Of a stretch of DNA of 26,955 bases, positions 14,626-22,352 are shown in pieces. Numbering within the stretch: position 1 is the stretch's first letter; the number at the start of each line of letters is the position of its first letter. Origin of the DNA: Streptomyces sp. NRRL F-6492. GTDB taxonomy: Bacteria > Actinomycetota > Actinomycetes > Streptomycetales > Streptomycetaceae. Made by a program: the position numbers and the translations under genes. The notes under the pieces were generated by a model. That model ran no database searches, was not told where the DNA came from, and worked only from the letters and a program-made list of their open reading frames with translations. The stretch is from assembly GCF_001280125.1 (NCBI RefSeq), contig NZ_LGEG01000274.1:1-26955 (forward strand), in the 5' to 3' direction.

Positions 14626-15378
14626 ATGCTGCGCGTACTGGCCGTCGACGACGAGGAGCCCGCCCTCGGGGAACTGCTCTACCTGCTGCGCGCCGACCCG
14701 CGCGTCCGCACCGCCGAGGGCGCGGGCGACGCGACCGCCGCGCTGCGCAGGATCGGCCGCGCCCTGGAGTCGGGACCCGACGGCGAGGACGCCGTCGACG
14801 TCGTCTTCCTCGACATCCACATGCCCGGCCTCACCGGTCTCGACGTCGCCCGGCTGCTCGCCGGCTTCGCCCGCCCTCCGCTCGTCGTCTTCGTCACCGC
14901 GCACGAGGGCTTCGCCCTCCAGGCCTTCGACCTGAAGGCCGTCGACTACGTCCTCAAGCCGGTGCGCCGCGAGCGCCTCGCCGAAGCCGTCCGCCGTGTC
15001 CACGAGCTGGTCCACGCCACCGCCGCGCCCGCCCCCGCCGCCGCGCCCGAACAGGTCCCCGTCGAACTCGGCGGCGTCACCCGCTTCGTCCCCGTCGACG
15101 ACATCGCCTACGTCGAGGCCCACGGCGACTACGCCCGCCTCCACACCGACCGGGGCAGCCACCTCGTCCGCATCCCGCTCTCCGCCCTGGAGGAGCGCTG
15201 GGCGGACCGGGGCTTCGTCCGCATCCACCGCAGCCACCTCGTGGCCCTCGCCCGGATCGACGAACTGCGGCTCGACGGCGGCGCCACCTCGGTCCGGGTC
15301 GGCGACACCGACCTCGCCGTCAGCCGCCGCCACGCCCGCCAGCTGCGGGACCTCCTGATGCGCCGGGCCGGCGGCTGA
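14626..15378 (+). CDS. LytTR-type DNA-binding response regulator
   Basis: 250-aa two-component regulator. The receiver domain (about 1-125) has the acidic pair D8/D9, the phosphorylation site D63 in VVFLDIHMPG, and K111 (VLKPVRR). An Ala/Pro-rich linker (about 132-143) joins it to a LytTR DNA-binding domain (about 145-247: VPVDDIAYVEAHGDYARLHT, FVRIHRSHLV, LAVSRRHARQLRDLL). It likely works with the LytS-like kinase at 17680-18888 to control the transporter genes between them, as in the E. coli LytS/LytTR systems BtsSR and YpdAB that control carboxylate transporters (family knowledge; the partnership here is inferred). It is apparently transcribed from its own leaderless promoter. Confidence 0.92.
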   Translation: MLRVLAVDDEEPALGELLYLLRADPRVRTAEGAGDATAALRRIGRALESGPDGEDAVDVVFLDIHMPGLTGLDVARLLAGFARPPLVVFVTAHEGFALQAFDLKAVDYVLKPVRRERLAEAVRRVHELVHATAAPAPAAAPEQVPVELGGVTRFVPVDDIAYVEAHGDYARLHTDRGSHLVRIPLSALEERWADRGFVRIHRSHLVALARIDELRLDGGATSVRVGDTDLAVSRRHARQLRDLLMRRAGG

Positions 15379-15427
15379 CTCCCGTACCCCCGCCGCCACG
15401 GGTCTACCGTCCGCCGACCCCGCTGCG

Positions 15428-15433
15428 TAGACT
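15428..15433 (+). promoter_or_regulatory. Predicted -10 element upstream of the DUF485-symporter-kinase genes
   Basis: TAGACT lies about 66 nt before the start of the DUF485-like gene, in the 120-bp gap after the response regulator. No clear -35, so it may need an activator such as the adjacent LytTR protein (inference). Confidence 0.4.
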
Positions 15434-15498
15434 CCACGCGTCCCGGGCGGCACCCCGCCCGCGCACCGTCCCGAAAGAACCGTCCGAGGTCGAGAGAG

Positions 15499-15903
15499 AT
15501 GCCGGAGCGGACGCCGATGTCCGAGCACCACCCGCCGCGCAGACCCCGGCGCGAGACCGTCACCCACGCCTCCGCCCACGGCACCGGCGGCGTCCCGGGC
15601 CCCGCCGGGCGGCGCCCCGCCCACCCCCCGGCCCGCTCCGAGATCGACGAGCAGACCACCCTCGGCCACACCTACGTCCGCTCCCTGATGCGCAGCCAGC
15701 TCCGCGCCGCCCTCACCGCCCTCGGCGCGCTCGCCCTGCTCGTCGGCTCCCTCCCGCTCGTCCTCGCGCTGCCCGCCCCCGAGGCCCTGGTCTGGCTCGC
15801 CCTCGGCGTCGGCGTGTACCCGGTCGTCTGGGGCATCGCCCACTGGTACGTCCGCCGCGCCGAGCGCAACGAACGCGACTTCACCGGCCTCGTCGAACGA
15901 TGA
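15499..15903 (+). CDS. DUF485-like small membrane protein
   Basis: 134-aa protein. A disordered Pro/Arg-rich N-terminal half (about 1-50) is followed by EQTTLGHTYVRSLMRSQL, two hydrophobic helices (about 70-92 and 97-115) and a charged C-terminus (RRAERNERDF). The topology and position directly before an acetate-type symporter match DUF485 (YjcH-like) partners of ActP-type transporters. Two in-frame starts are plausible: the ATG at 15499 (gagag upstream) and the ATG at 15517 (ggag about 10 nt upstream); the longer is reported. The symporter starts 22 bp after the stop. Confidence 0.8.
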   Translation: MPERTPMSEHHPPRRPRRETVTHASAHGTGGVPGPAGRRPAHPPARSEIDEQTTLGHTYVRSLMRSQLRAALTALGALALLVGSLPLVLALPAPEALVWLALGVGVYPVVWGIAHWYVRRAERNERDFTGLVER

Positions 15904-15925
15904 GCCCTTCCGCGCGGACGCCCGC

Positions 15926-17683
15926 GTGAACCAGACCCACGCGGTCGTCGCCGTCACCGCCGTCGTCCTCGCCACCGTCCTCATCGGCGCCCTCGGCCTG
16001 CGGATCTCCCGCACCACCTCCGACTTCTACGTCGCCTCGCGGACCGTCCGGCCGGGCCTCAACGCCGCCGCCATCAGCGGCGAGTACCTCTCCGCCGCCT
16101 CCTTCCTCGGCATCGCCGGACTCGTCCTCGTCCAGGGCCCCGCCATGCTCTGGTACCCGGTCGGCTACACCGCCGGCCACCTCGTCCTGCTCGTCCTCGT
16201 CGCCGCCCCGCTGCGCCGCTCCGGCGCGTACACCCTCTCCGACTTCGCCGAGGCCCGCCTCGAATCCCGCCGGGCCCGGCGGCTCGCCAGCCTCTTCGTC
16301 GTCGGCATCGGCTGGCTGTACCTGCTGCCGCAGCTCCAGGGCGCCGGACTCACCCTGGAGATCCTCACCGGCGCCCCCGACTGGGTCGGCGGCCTGCTCG
16401 TCGCCCTCGTCGTCACGGGGACGGTCGCCGCCGGCGGGATGCGCAGCATCACCTTCGTCCAGGCCTTCCAGTACTGGCTGAAGCTGACCGCCCTGCTCGT
16501 GCCCGTCCTCTTCCTGCTCGCCGCCTGGTACGGGGACGGCGCGCCCCGCGCCCGCTTCGACGCCCCCGCCGTGCTGCGCGGCCACACCGTCGTCCGGGTC
16601 GCCGACACGGTGCGGATCGGGCTCGACGCCCCGCTGACCGTCACCGTCACCGGCCGCGTCGACTCCGTCCCGCACACCGCACGGACCCTCACCCTCGCCC
16701 CCGGCACCCACCACGTCCTCGGCGGCACCACGCTCGCCTTCGCGCCGGGCACCCCCCTGCCCGAGAGGATGGCCGGCGGCACCGACCCCCTCGGCTGGTC
16801 CCAGCCGCTGGCCGGCGGGCGCGACGGACACCAGCTGTACGCCACGTACGGACTGATCCTCGCGACCTTCCTCGGCACCATGGGCCTCCCGCACGTCGCC
16901 GTCCGCTTCTACACCAGCCCGCACGGCCGCGCCGCCCGCCGCACCACCCTCGTGGTCCTCGGGCTCGTCGGCGCCTTCTACCTCCTGCCGCCGCTCTACG
17001 GCTTCCTCGGCCGGATCTACGCCCCCGAACTCGCCCTCACCGGATCCGCCGACGCCGCGGTCCTCGTCCTGCCCGACCGGATCCTCGGCGGGCTCCCCGG
17101 CGACCTGCTCGGGGCGCTCCTCGCGGGCGGCGCCTTCGCCGCCTTCCTCTCCACCGCCTCCGGGCTCACCATGTCCGTCGCCGGGGTCCTCACCCAGGAC
17201 GTGCTGCCCTCCCGGGGCGTCCGGCACTTCCGCCTCGCGACCCTGCTCGCCACCGCCGTCCCGCTCGGCGTCGGGGTGGTCGCCTCCAAGGTGCCGGTCG
17301 CCGACGCCGTCGGCCTCGCCTTCGCGGTCTCCGCCTCCTCCTTCTGCCCGCTGCTCGTCCTCGGCATCTGGTGGCGGCGGCTCACCCCGCCCGGGGCGAT
17401 GGCCGGGCTCCTGCTCGGCGGCGGCTCCGCCCTCGCCGCCGTCATGGCCACCCGGGCCGGACTCGCGCCCGGCGGCTGGCCGCACACCCTGATGGCCTGG
17501 CCCGCCGTCTGGTCGGTCCCGCTCGGCTTCCTCACCATGGTCCTCGTCTCCCTCGCCACCCCCCGCCGGATCCCGCCCGGCACCCCGGCGCTCCTCGCCC
17601 GGCTCCACCTCCCGGAGGAGGTCACCGGGACCGTACCCGCCCAGGAGAGCCGCCCGGCCGCCCGCCCGGGGGTCCGCCGGTGA
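15926..17683 (+). CDS. Sodium:solute (acetate/carboxylate-type) symporter
   Basis: 585-aa polytopic SSS-family transporter. The N-terminal region RTTSDFYVASRTVRPGLNAAAISGEYLSAASFLG, then GYTLSDFAEARL-type (AYTLSDFAEARLES) and GGMRSITFVQAFQYWLK, match ActP/MctC-like cation:acetate or monocarboxylate symporters. A soluble insert of about 100 residues (about 205-300, VTVTGRVDS...LTLAPGTHHV) is typical of actinobacterial members. The substrate (acetate, pyruvate or another short carboxylate) cannot be told from sequence. The start GTG at 15926 follows the DUF485 stop by 22 bp. Its stop overlaps the start of the kinase gene (GTGA, 17680-17683), so the two are translationally coupled. Confidence 0.9.
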   Translation: MNQTHAVVAVTAVVLATVLIGALGLRISRTTSDFYVASRTVRPGLNAAAISGEYLSAASFLGIAGLVLVQGPAMLWYPVGYTAGHLVLLVLVAAPLRRSGAYTLSDFAEARLESRRARRLASLFVVGIGWLYLLPQLQGAGLTLEILTGAPDWVGGLLVALVVTGTVAAGGMRSITFVQAFQYWLKLTALLVPVLFLLAAWYGDGAPRARFDAPAVLRGHTVVRVADTVRIGLDAPLTVTVTGRVDSVPHTARTLTLAPGTHHVLGGTTLAFAPGTPLPERMAGGTDPLGWSQPLAGGRDGHQLYATYGLILATFLGTMGLPHVAVRFYTSPHGRAARRTTLVVLGLVGAFYLLPPLYGFLGRIYAPELALTGSADAAVLVLPDRILGGLPGDLLGALLAGGAFAAFLSTASGLTMSVAGVLTQDVLPSRGVRHFRLATLLATAVPLGVGVVASKVPVADAVGLAFAVSASSFCPLLVLGIWWRRLTPPGAMAGLLLGGGSALAAVMATRAGLAPGGWPHTLMAWPAVWSVPLGFLTMVLVSLATPRRIPPGTPALLARLHLPEEVTGTVPAQESRPAARPGVRR

Positions 17684-18888
17684 GCGGCATCGCCCTCGCC
17701 GCCGCGGCCGCCGCCGGGGCCGTGCTGCTCGCCGCGGGCTTCGTGCTCGGCCGGCTCGCCGCCCGGCGCGGGGGCCGCGACGCCGACCCCGACCTCGGCA
17801 CGCCCGTCGAGCGGGCCACCTTCCACACCCTGCACACCGCCTCGCTCGCCGCGCCCCCGCTGCGCGCCGGGCTCACCGAGGAGACCGCCCGCAGGGCCGC
17901 CCGCACGCTCCGCTCGCTGCTCGGCACCGAGGCGCTCTGCCTCACCGACCGGGGCGCGGTCCTGGCCTGGGACGGGCCCGGCGAGGACCACCACCGCGCG
18001 CACGTCCCCGCCCAGGCCGCCGAGACCCTGGAGACCGGCCGCAGCCGCTCCGCCGACTCCGGCTGCGCCGACCCGGCGTGCCCGCTGCGGTGGGCGGTGA
18101 TCGCCCCGCTCACCGGCGAGGACGGGGTCCTCGGCGCGCTCGTCGCCTACGGCTCGCGGGAGTCCGCCGTCCTGGTGCGGGCCGCGACCGAGGTGGCCCG
18201 CTGGGTATCCGTCCAGCTGGAGCTGGCCGAGCTCGACCGCTCGCGCACCCGGATCGTGGAGGCCGAGATCAGGGCACTGCGCGCCCAGATATCCCCGCAC
18301 TTCATCTTCAACTCCCTCGCCGCCATCGCCTCGTTCGTCCGCACCGACCCCGAGCGGGCCAGGGAACTCCTCCTGGAGTTCGCCGACTTCACCCGCTACT
18401 CCTTCCGCAGACACGGCGAGTTCGCCCAGCTCGCCGACGAACTGCGTTCCATCGAGCAGTACTTGGCGCTCGCCGGGGCGCGCTTCGGGGACCGGCTCAA
18501 GGTGACCCTCCAGATCGCGCCCGAGGTGCTGCCGGTGACCCTGCCGTTCCTCTGCCTCCAGCCGCTGGTGGAGAACGCGGTCAAGCACGGCCTCCAGGAC
18601 CGGGAGAAGGGCTGCCGGGTCGTCATCGCGGCCCGGGACGCGGGCGCCGAGGCCGTGGTGACCGTCGAGGACGACGGCATCGGCATGGACCCCGAGGTGC
18701 TGCGCGCCGTGCTGCGCGGGGAGCATCCGGCGGGCGCCGGCATCGGCCTCTCCAACGTGGACGAGCGGCTGCGCCAGGTGTACGGGACGGAGTACGGCCT
18801 CGTCATCGAGACGGGCGTCGGCGCCGGGATGAAGGTGACGGTACGGATACCCAAGTACCGTCCCGGCGTGCACCGTTCGCCCCTGTGA
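17680..18888 (+). CDS. LytS-like sensor histidine kinase
   Basis: 402-aa kinase. One N-terminal hydrophobic helix (about 4-26) precedes a GAF-like sensing region (about 60-165). This carries two cysteines five residues apart (C129, C134: CADPACPL), which could bind a metal or respond to redox state (speculative). The His_kinase region has the phosphoacceptor H207 in ISPHFIFNSL. The HATPase has an N-box (LVENAVKHG, N299) and a G-box (DDGIGM, then GIGLSNV). The start GTG at 17680 overlaps the symporter stop by four bases, so it is translationally coupled. The likely partner is the LytTR regulator at 14626. The stop is only 21 bp from a convergent gene. Confidence 0.9.
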   Translation: MSGIALAAAAAAGAVLLAAGFVLGRLAARRGGRDADPDLGTPVERATFHTLHTASLAAPPLRAGLTEETARRAARTLRSLLGTEALCLTDRGAVLAWDGPGEDHHRAHVPAQAAETLETGRSRSADSGCADPACPLRWAVIAPLTGEDGVLGALVAYGSRESAVLVRAATEVARWVSVQLELAELDRSRTRIVEAEIRALRAQISPHFIFNSLAAIASFVRTDPERARELLLEFADFTRYSFRRHGEFAQLADELRSIEQYLALAGARFGDRLKVTLQIAPEVLPVTLPFLCLQPLVENAVKHGLQDREKGCRVVIAARDAGAEAVVTVEDDGIGMDPEVLRAVLRGEHPAGAGIGLSNVDERLRQVYGTEYGLVIETGVGAGMKVTVRIPKYRPGVHRSPL

Positions 18889-18909
18889 GCGCCCGGCCGG
18901 ACGTCCCGG

Positions 18910-19404
18910 TCAGCGCAGGTGCAGCGAGAGGTGCGCGAGCGGCAGGCCCAGCTTCCAGGCGGGCAGCCAGATCTGCTCGGCCTCGTCGACCGGGCACCCC
19001 GGGCCGGTGCCGGTCGGGCCGTCGAGGTCGGCGGCGCGGATCCAGGTGTCCCGCAGCCGGCGCCACGCGGTCTCCGCGAGCGCCAGGTCGGGCCCGCCGG
19101 CCGCCCGCCGCCCGGCGAGCCGCTCCTCGACCCAGGGCGGCCAGGGGCGGTCGTAAGCCGTGTGCCGCAGCCACTCGTCGATCCGGCCGGCGGGCGGCCG
19201 GTCCGGGTCCTCCGCGAGGTGGACGGTGAGGGCCAGGGCCTGGAGGCCCGCCCGGTACTCCAGCGAGCCGGGCGCCACGAGCGCGGCGGCCCGCAGCACC
19301 TCGTCGGCCAGGTACTCGGCGCACAGCCAGGCCATCGGGACGGCGAGGCCGCCGCCGCTCGTGCCGCCGGCGCCGTTGGTGCTCTCGGGCCGCAACGTTC
19401 CCAC
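18910..19404 (-). CDS. Unrecognised small protein downstream of the ECF sigma factor
   Basis: 164-aa soluble protein with no signal peptide and no membrane helix. A Gly/Ser-rich N-terminus (1-22) leads to mostly helical sequence (MAWLCAEYLADEVLRAA, GLQALALTVHLAED), a Trp/Pro-rich segment (YDRPWPPWVEERL) and a Trp/His-rich end (EQIWLPAWKLGLPLAHL). I do not recognise a family. It lies downstream of the ECF sigma factor in the same direction but is separated from it by 336 bp including a GGTCCC-rich repeat, so co-transcription is uncertain. It lacks the HxxxCxxC zinc motif of zf-HC2 anti-sigma factors. The GTG at 19404 follows gggagaag. A longer shadow frame on this strand was rejected. Confidence 0.6.
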   Translation of the reverse strand: MGTLRPESTNGAGGTSGGGLAVPMAWLCAEYLADEVLRAAALVAPGSLEYRAGLQALALTVHLAEDPDRPPAGRIDEWLRHTAYDRPWPPWVEERLAGRRAAGGPDLALAETAWRRLRDTWIRAADLDGPTGTGPGCPVDEAEQIWLPAWKLGLPLAHLSLHLR

Positions 19405-19740
19405 CTTCTCCCGGACATGACCGCGCGTGAGGGGCCGTGTGAGGGGCCCGGACAGCGGGGCCCGGGGGAGAGCCTCCTCCGTGCGGGCCGCCCGCGGGTC
19501 CCGCTTTGCTCAACTCGCCCGAGTGGTTTCGGATACGTTTTCCGGCCGGATCGGTACGGGTGGGATTCCTGGTGCCGGGGGTGACGCGGGGGGCGGAGGA
19601 GGCGGGCGTCGGGGCTCCGGCACCGCCCTGACGCCGGTCCGGTCCCAGCCCCGGTCCCAGCCCCGGTCCCGGTCCCAGCCCCGGTCCCGGTCCCAGCCCC
19701 GGTCCCGGTCCCGGTCCCGGTCCCGGTCCCGAAGCCGGGA
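19405..19740. other. Intergenic region with minisatellite between small protein and sigma factor
   Basis: A 336-bp gap with no convincing gene. The left part includes ggtttcggatacgttttccgg and an ACTCG-CC-CGAGT inverted repeat near 19511-19526, which may belong to the promoter of the small protein. The right part is the GGTCCC-rich repeat. Confidence 0.6.
19635..19732. repeat. GGTCCC / GGTCCCAGCCCC minisatellite
   Basis: About 98 bp of head-to-tail GGTCCC hexamers, alternating with AGCCCC blocks at the left end and becoming pure CCGGTC hexamers at the right end. It is low in complexity on both strands. It lies just past the sigma factor stop (19741) on the minus-strand downstream side. The encoded R-S-R-S or G-P-G-P strings are artefacts of the repeat. 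Confidence 0.85.
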
Positions 19741-20286
19741 TCAGCGCCCCGACGACAGCGCGAGGCTCCGGCGCGGCCGGTAGCCGGGCAGCGACCGGCC
19801 GAGCTGCCGCAGGGCGTAGTGGGACCGGGACTTGACGGTCCCGGCCGGGATGCCGAGCTCCACGGCGGCCTCGTTGACGGTGAGCCCGTGGAAGTAGAGC
19901 CGGACGAGCACCGCCCGGTGCTCGGGGCTCAGTTCCCGGACGGCGGCCCGCACGTCGAGCGCGGCCTCGGCGGACGCGGTGGCGTCGGCGGGGTCGGGCG
20001 TCACGGCGAGGACGCCGTCGCCGACCTCGGCGGGCCGGGCGAGGCGCGAGCGGCGGGCGTCGATGGCGAGGCGGCGGGCCACGGTGAAGAGCCAGGGGCG
20101 CATGGAGTCGTAGGGGCCGTCGAAGGCCTCCGGGTGCTGCCAGGCCCGTACGAGGGTCTCCTGCACGAGGTCCTCGGCCCGCTGCCGGTCCCCGTAGGTG
20201 AGGCCGAGCAGGAAGGAGAGCAGCGCGGGGCCGTGGTCCCGCTGCAGCTCCTCCAGGGTCCGTTCGTCGGTCGTCGCCGTCGTCAT
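19741..20286 (-). CDS. ECF-type RNA polymerase sigma factor
   Basis: 181-aa sigma-70 family protein. Region 2 (about 15-83) contains the typical ECF sequence YGDRQRAEDLVQETLVRAWQHP and RPWLFTVARRLAIDARR. Region 4 (about 108-163) has VRELSPEHRAVLVRLYFHGLTVNEAAVELGIPAGTVKSRSHYALRQL. No ATG-to-stop defects are seen. The start at 20286 (MTTATTDERTLEEL) is chosen because the family-type N-terminus starts there and agaggtggg lies upstream; a longer in-frame extension to 20403 was rejected. The usual membrane anti-sigma partner is not recognisable next to it. Target promoters are unknown. Confidence 0.92.
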   Translation of the reverse strand: MTTATTDERTLEELQRDHGPALLSFLLGLTYGDRQRAEDLVQETLVRAWQHPEAFDGPYDSMRPWLFTVARRLAIDARRSRLARPAEVGDGVLAVTPDPADATASAEAALDVRAAVRELSPEHRAVLVRLYFHGLTVNEAAVELGIPAGTVKSRSHYALRQLGRSLPGYRPRRSLALSSGR

Positions 20287-20545
20287 GCTGCCCACCTCTC
20301 CCGCGGCTCGTCGTCGGCCCGTATACGAACGCATCCGGACGGCGAGGGACAGGGAACGGACATCGGTCTGCGACGAACGGTCGCACCGAGCGGCGAATGG
20401 CACGGCGAACGGTCGATTGGAGTCGCTGCGTCCGTTTCAGCGGGGTTCATGACCTCCTGCGGCCCCGACCCTTGACTGCGGCTTCTCTGCGAGATCAATT
20501 CATCAGAACAGATGTTCATCACATGATTCGGGTGGAGTGCCGCAC
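20287..20545. promoter_or_regulatory. Divergent promoter region between sigma factor and CapA-like gene
   Basis: A 259-bp region upstream of both genes. Near the sigma gene, three related 10-mers (CGACGAACGG 20371, CGGCGAATGG 20391, CGGCGAACGG 20403) form a repeat that may be an operator. Near the CapA gene, TTGACT (20472-20477) with TCAATT (20495-20500) at 17-bp spacing is a possible promoter. A palindrome GAACA-GA-TGTTC (20506-20517) flanked by two TTCATCA copies (20499-20505, 20515-20521) follows. Confidence 0.5.
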
Positions 20546-21769
20546 ATGACCTCACGCACCAGACCCGCGGGGGTGGCGGCGCTCGCCGCCGTCCTGCTCG
20601 CGGCGGCGACCGGCTGCACTGGCGGGAGCGGCGGGAGCGGTCCGGACGCCGGCGCCGCCACCCCGAAGACCAGCGCCCCGGGAGCCGCCGGACGGCCCAC
20701 CGCCCCCTCCGCCGCCCCCGGCGCGGCCTCCGCGCCCGCCGGATTCACCCTCGTGGCCTCCGGGGACGTCCTCCCGCACGACTCCATCATCCGCAAGGCG
20801 GCCGAGGACGCCGCGGGCGGCGGCTACGACTTCCGCCCCATGCTCTCCGGCGTGAAGTCCGTCGTCTCCGGTGCCGACCTCGCCCTCTGCCACATGGAGA
20901 CCGTGTACGGGAAGAAGGGCGGGCCCTACACCGGCTACCCCGCCTTCAAGTCCCCGCCCGAGGTCGCCGCCGGCCTCGCGGCGACCGGGTACGACTCCTG
21001 CTCGACCGCCTCCAACCACACCCTCGACGACGGGGCGGCGGGACTCGACCGGACCCTCGACGCCCTGGACGGGGCGGGCATCCGCCACGCGGGATCGGCC
21101 CGTACGGCCGAGGAGGCGGCCCGGCCCGCCCTGATGAAGGCGGGCGGCGCCACCGTCGCCCAACTCGCCTACACCTACGACACCAACGGCTACCCGCTGC
21201 CCGAGGGGCGGCCCTGGGCGGTCAAGCTGCTCGACGAGCGGCGGGTGATCGCCGACGCCCGCGCGGCCCGCGCGGCCGGTGCCGACGTGGTCGTGGTCAG
21301 CGTCCACTGGGGCACCGAGTGGCAGACCGAGCCGGACGAGCGGCAGCTCTCCCTCGGCCGGACGCTGACCGCCTCGCGGACCGGCGGACGCCCGGACATC
21401 GATGTCCTGGTGGGTACGCACGCCCACGTCCCGCAGGCCTACGAGAAGGTCAACGGCACCTGGGTCATCTACGGGATGGGCGACCAGATCGCCGGCGACA
21501 TGATCAACCACCAGGGCGTCTTCGACCCGCGCGGCAACCAGGGCAGCATCGGCCGCTTCACCTTCGCCCCGCCCCGGACCGCGGGCGGGCGCTGGGAGGT
21601 CACCCGGGCCGAGTTCGTCCCCCAGTGGTTCGACACCCGGCGCGGCCGGGTGGTCAACCTGGGCGCCGACACCGGCGGCGACGCGCGCCTGGCCGGGATC
21701 CGCGACACGATCCGGCGGGTGGTGCTCAGTCGCGGCGCCGCCGAGGACGGCCTCGTGATGGGCGAGTAA
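20546..21769 (+). CDS. CapA-family (poly-gamma-glutamate synthesis-type) lipoprotein
   Basis: 407-aa exported protein. A lipoprotein signal (AAATGC, C24) and a Gly/Ala/Pro/Ser-rich linker (about 25-67) precede a CapA-type metallophosphoesterase-like domain with GDVLPHD, HMETVYG, ASNHTLDDG, SVHWGTEW and GTHAHVPQ. CapA proteins are linked to capsule (poly-gamma-glutamate) production; the domain also occurs in actinobacteria without capsules, so the substrate is uncertain. The ATG at 20546 is chosen because GGAG lies 8 nt upstream; a GTG three codons earlier overlaps that site. The stop is 16 bp from a convergent gene. Confidence 0.9.
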   Translation: MTSRTRPAGVAALAAVLLAAATGCTGGSGGSGPDAGAATPKTSAPGAAGRPTAPSAAPGAASAPAGFTLVASGDVLPHDSIIRKAAEDAAGGGYDFRPMLSGVKSVVSGADLALCHMETVYGKKGGPYTGYPAFKSPPEVAAGLAATGYDSCSTASNHTLDDGAAGLDRTLDALDGAGIRHAGSARTAEEAARPALMKAGGATVAQLAYTYDTNGYPLPEGRPWAVKLLDERRVIADARAARAAGADVVVVSVHWGTEWQTEPDERQLSLGRTLTASRTGGRPDIDVLVGTHAHVPQAYEKVNGTWVIYGMGDQIAGDMINHQGVFDPRGNQGSIGRFTFAPPRTAGGRWEVTRAEFVPQWFDTRRGRVVNLGADTGGDARLAGIRDTIRRVVLSRGAAEDGLVMGE

Positions 21770-21785
21770 GGGCCGGGGCCGCCGG

Positions 21786-22247
21786 TCAGGGGACCACGGT
21801 GACCGGCCAGCGGCCCGCCCTCACCAGCCGGACGGCCACCGAGCCGACGAACCGGTGGCCCGCCGACTCCGAGACGCCCACCACCACGGCGTCCGCCGTC
21901 AGCTCCTCCGCCGCCCGGACCAGACCCGCGTAGGCGTCGCCCCGGAAGGTGCGGAACTCCCACCGCACCCGCCACAGGTCCTTCACCCTCTCCGCCGACG
22001 CGCGGATCTCCTCGGCCAGTGCCGCGGCGATCTCCTCCGTCACGCCCGCCACCGGCGCGCCGAGCGCGGTGCCCGCCGGGAGCAGCGGCTGCACGTACAC
22101 CAGCGCCAGCAGGGCGTTCTGCCGCCGGGCGAGCCCCGCCGCGTACGCCGCGGCGCGCAGGGAGGAGGCGGAGCCGTCCACCCCGGCCATGATCACTTTC
22201 GGGCCGTCGGTGCCGCGCTCGAACCGGTGGGCCTGCTGTTCGGTCAC
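21786..22247 (-). CDS. Universal stress protein (UspA family)
   Basis: 153-aa protein of the UspA family. It shows the start segment VIMAGVDGSASSLRAAAYAA, an acidic helix and the closing region ADAVVVGVSESAGHRFVGSVAVRLVRAGRWPVTVVP. The nucleotide-binding glycine pattern is present but is not a perfect copy of the classical G-2X-G-9X-G motif. Role in stress survival inferred from family. The GTG at 22247 appears leaderless: a minus-strand -10, TAGCCT (22254-22259), ends 6 nt before it. It is convergent with the CapA gene and divergent from the deacetylase gene. Confidence 0.88.
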   Translation of the reverse strand: MTEQQAHRFERGTDGPKVIMAGVDGSASSLRAAAYAAGLARRQNALLALVYVQPLLPAGTALGAPVAGVTEEIAAALAEEIRASAERVKDLWRVRWEFRTFRGDAYAGLVRAAEELTADAVVVGVSESAGHRFVGSVAVRLVRAGRWPVTVVP

Positions 22248-22253
22248 CCCTCG

Positions 22254-22259
22254 AGGCTA
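22254..22259 (-). promoter_or_regulatory. Predicted -10 element (leaderless) for the universal stress protein
   Basis: TAGCCT on the minus strand (+ strand AGGCTA) ends 6 nt before the GTG at 22247. The short cgaggg between them may also act as a ribosome site. No clear -35. Confidence 0.4.
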
Positions 22260-22352
22260 TCCGCCCAACGGGTGCTTTCGGACGGGCGGCCGGTGTCGCT
22301 GAGCTGAGCGGACCCTCATCCATACGAACCATTGGTCATGAAAAAGGATCAG

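Noticed and set aside
15881..17608. Antisense frame opposite the symporter
   Set aside because: Gly/Glu/Asp-rich shadow of the symporter; no recognisable domain.
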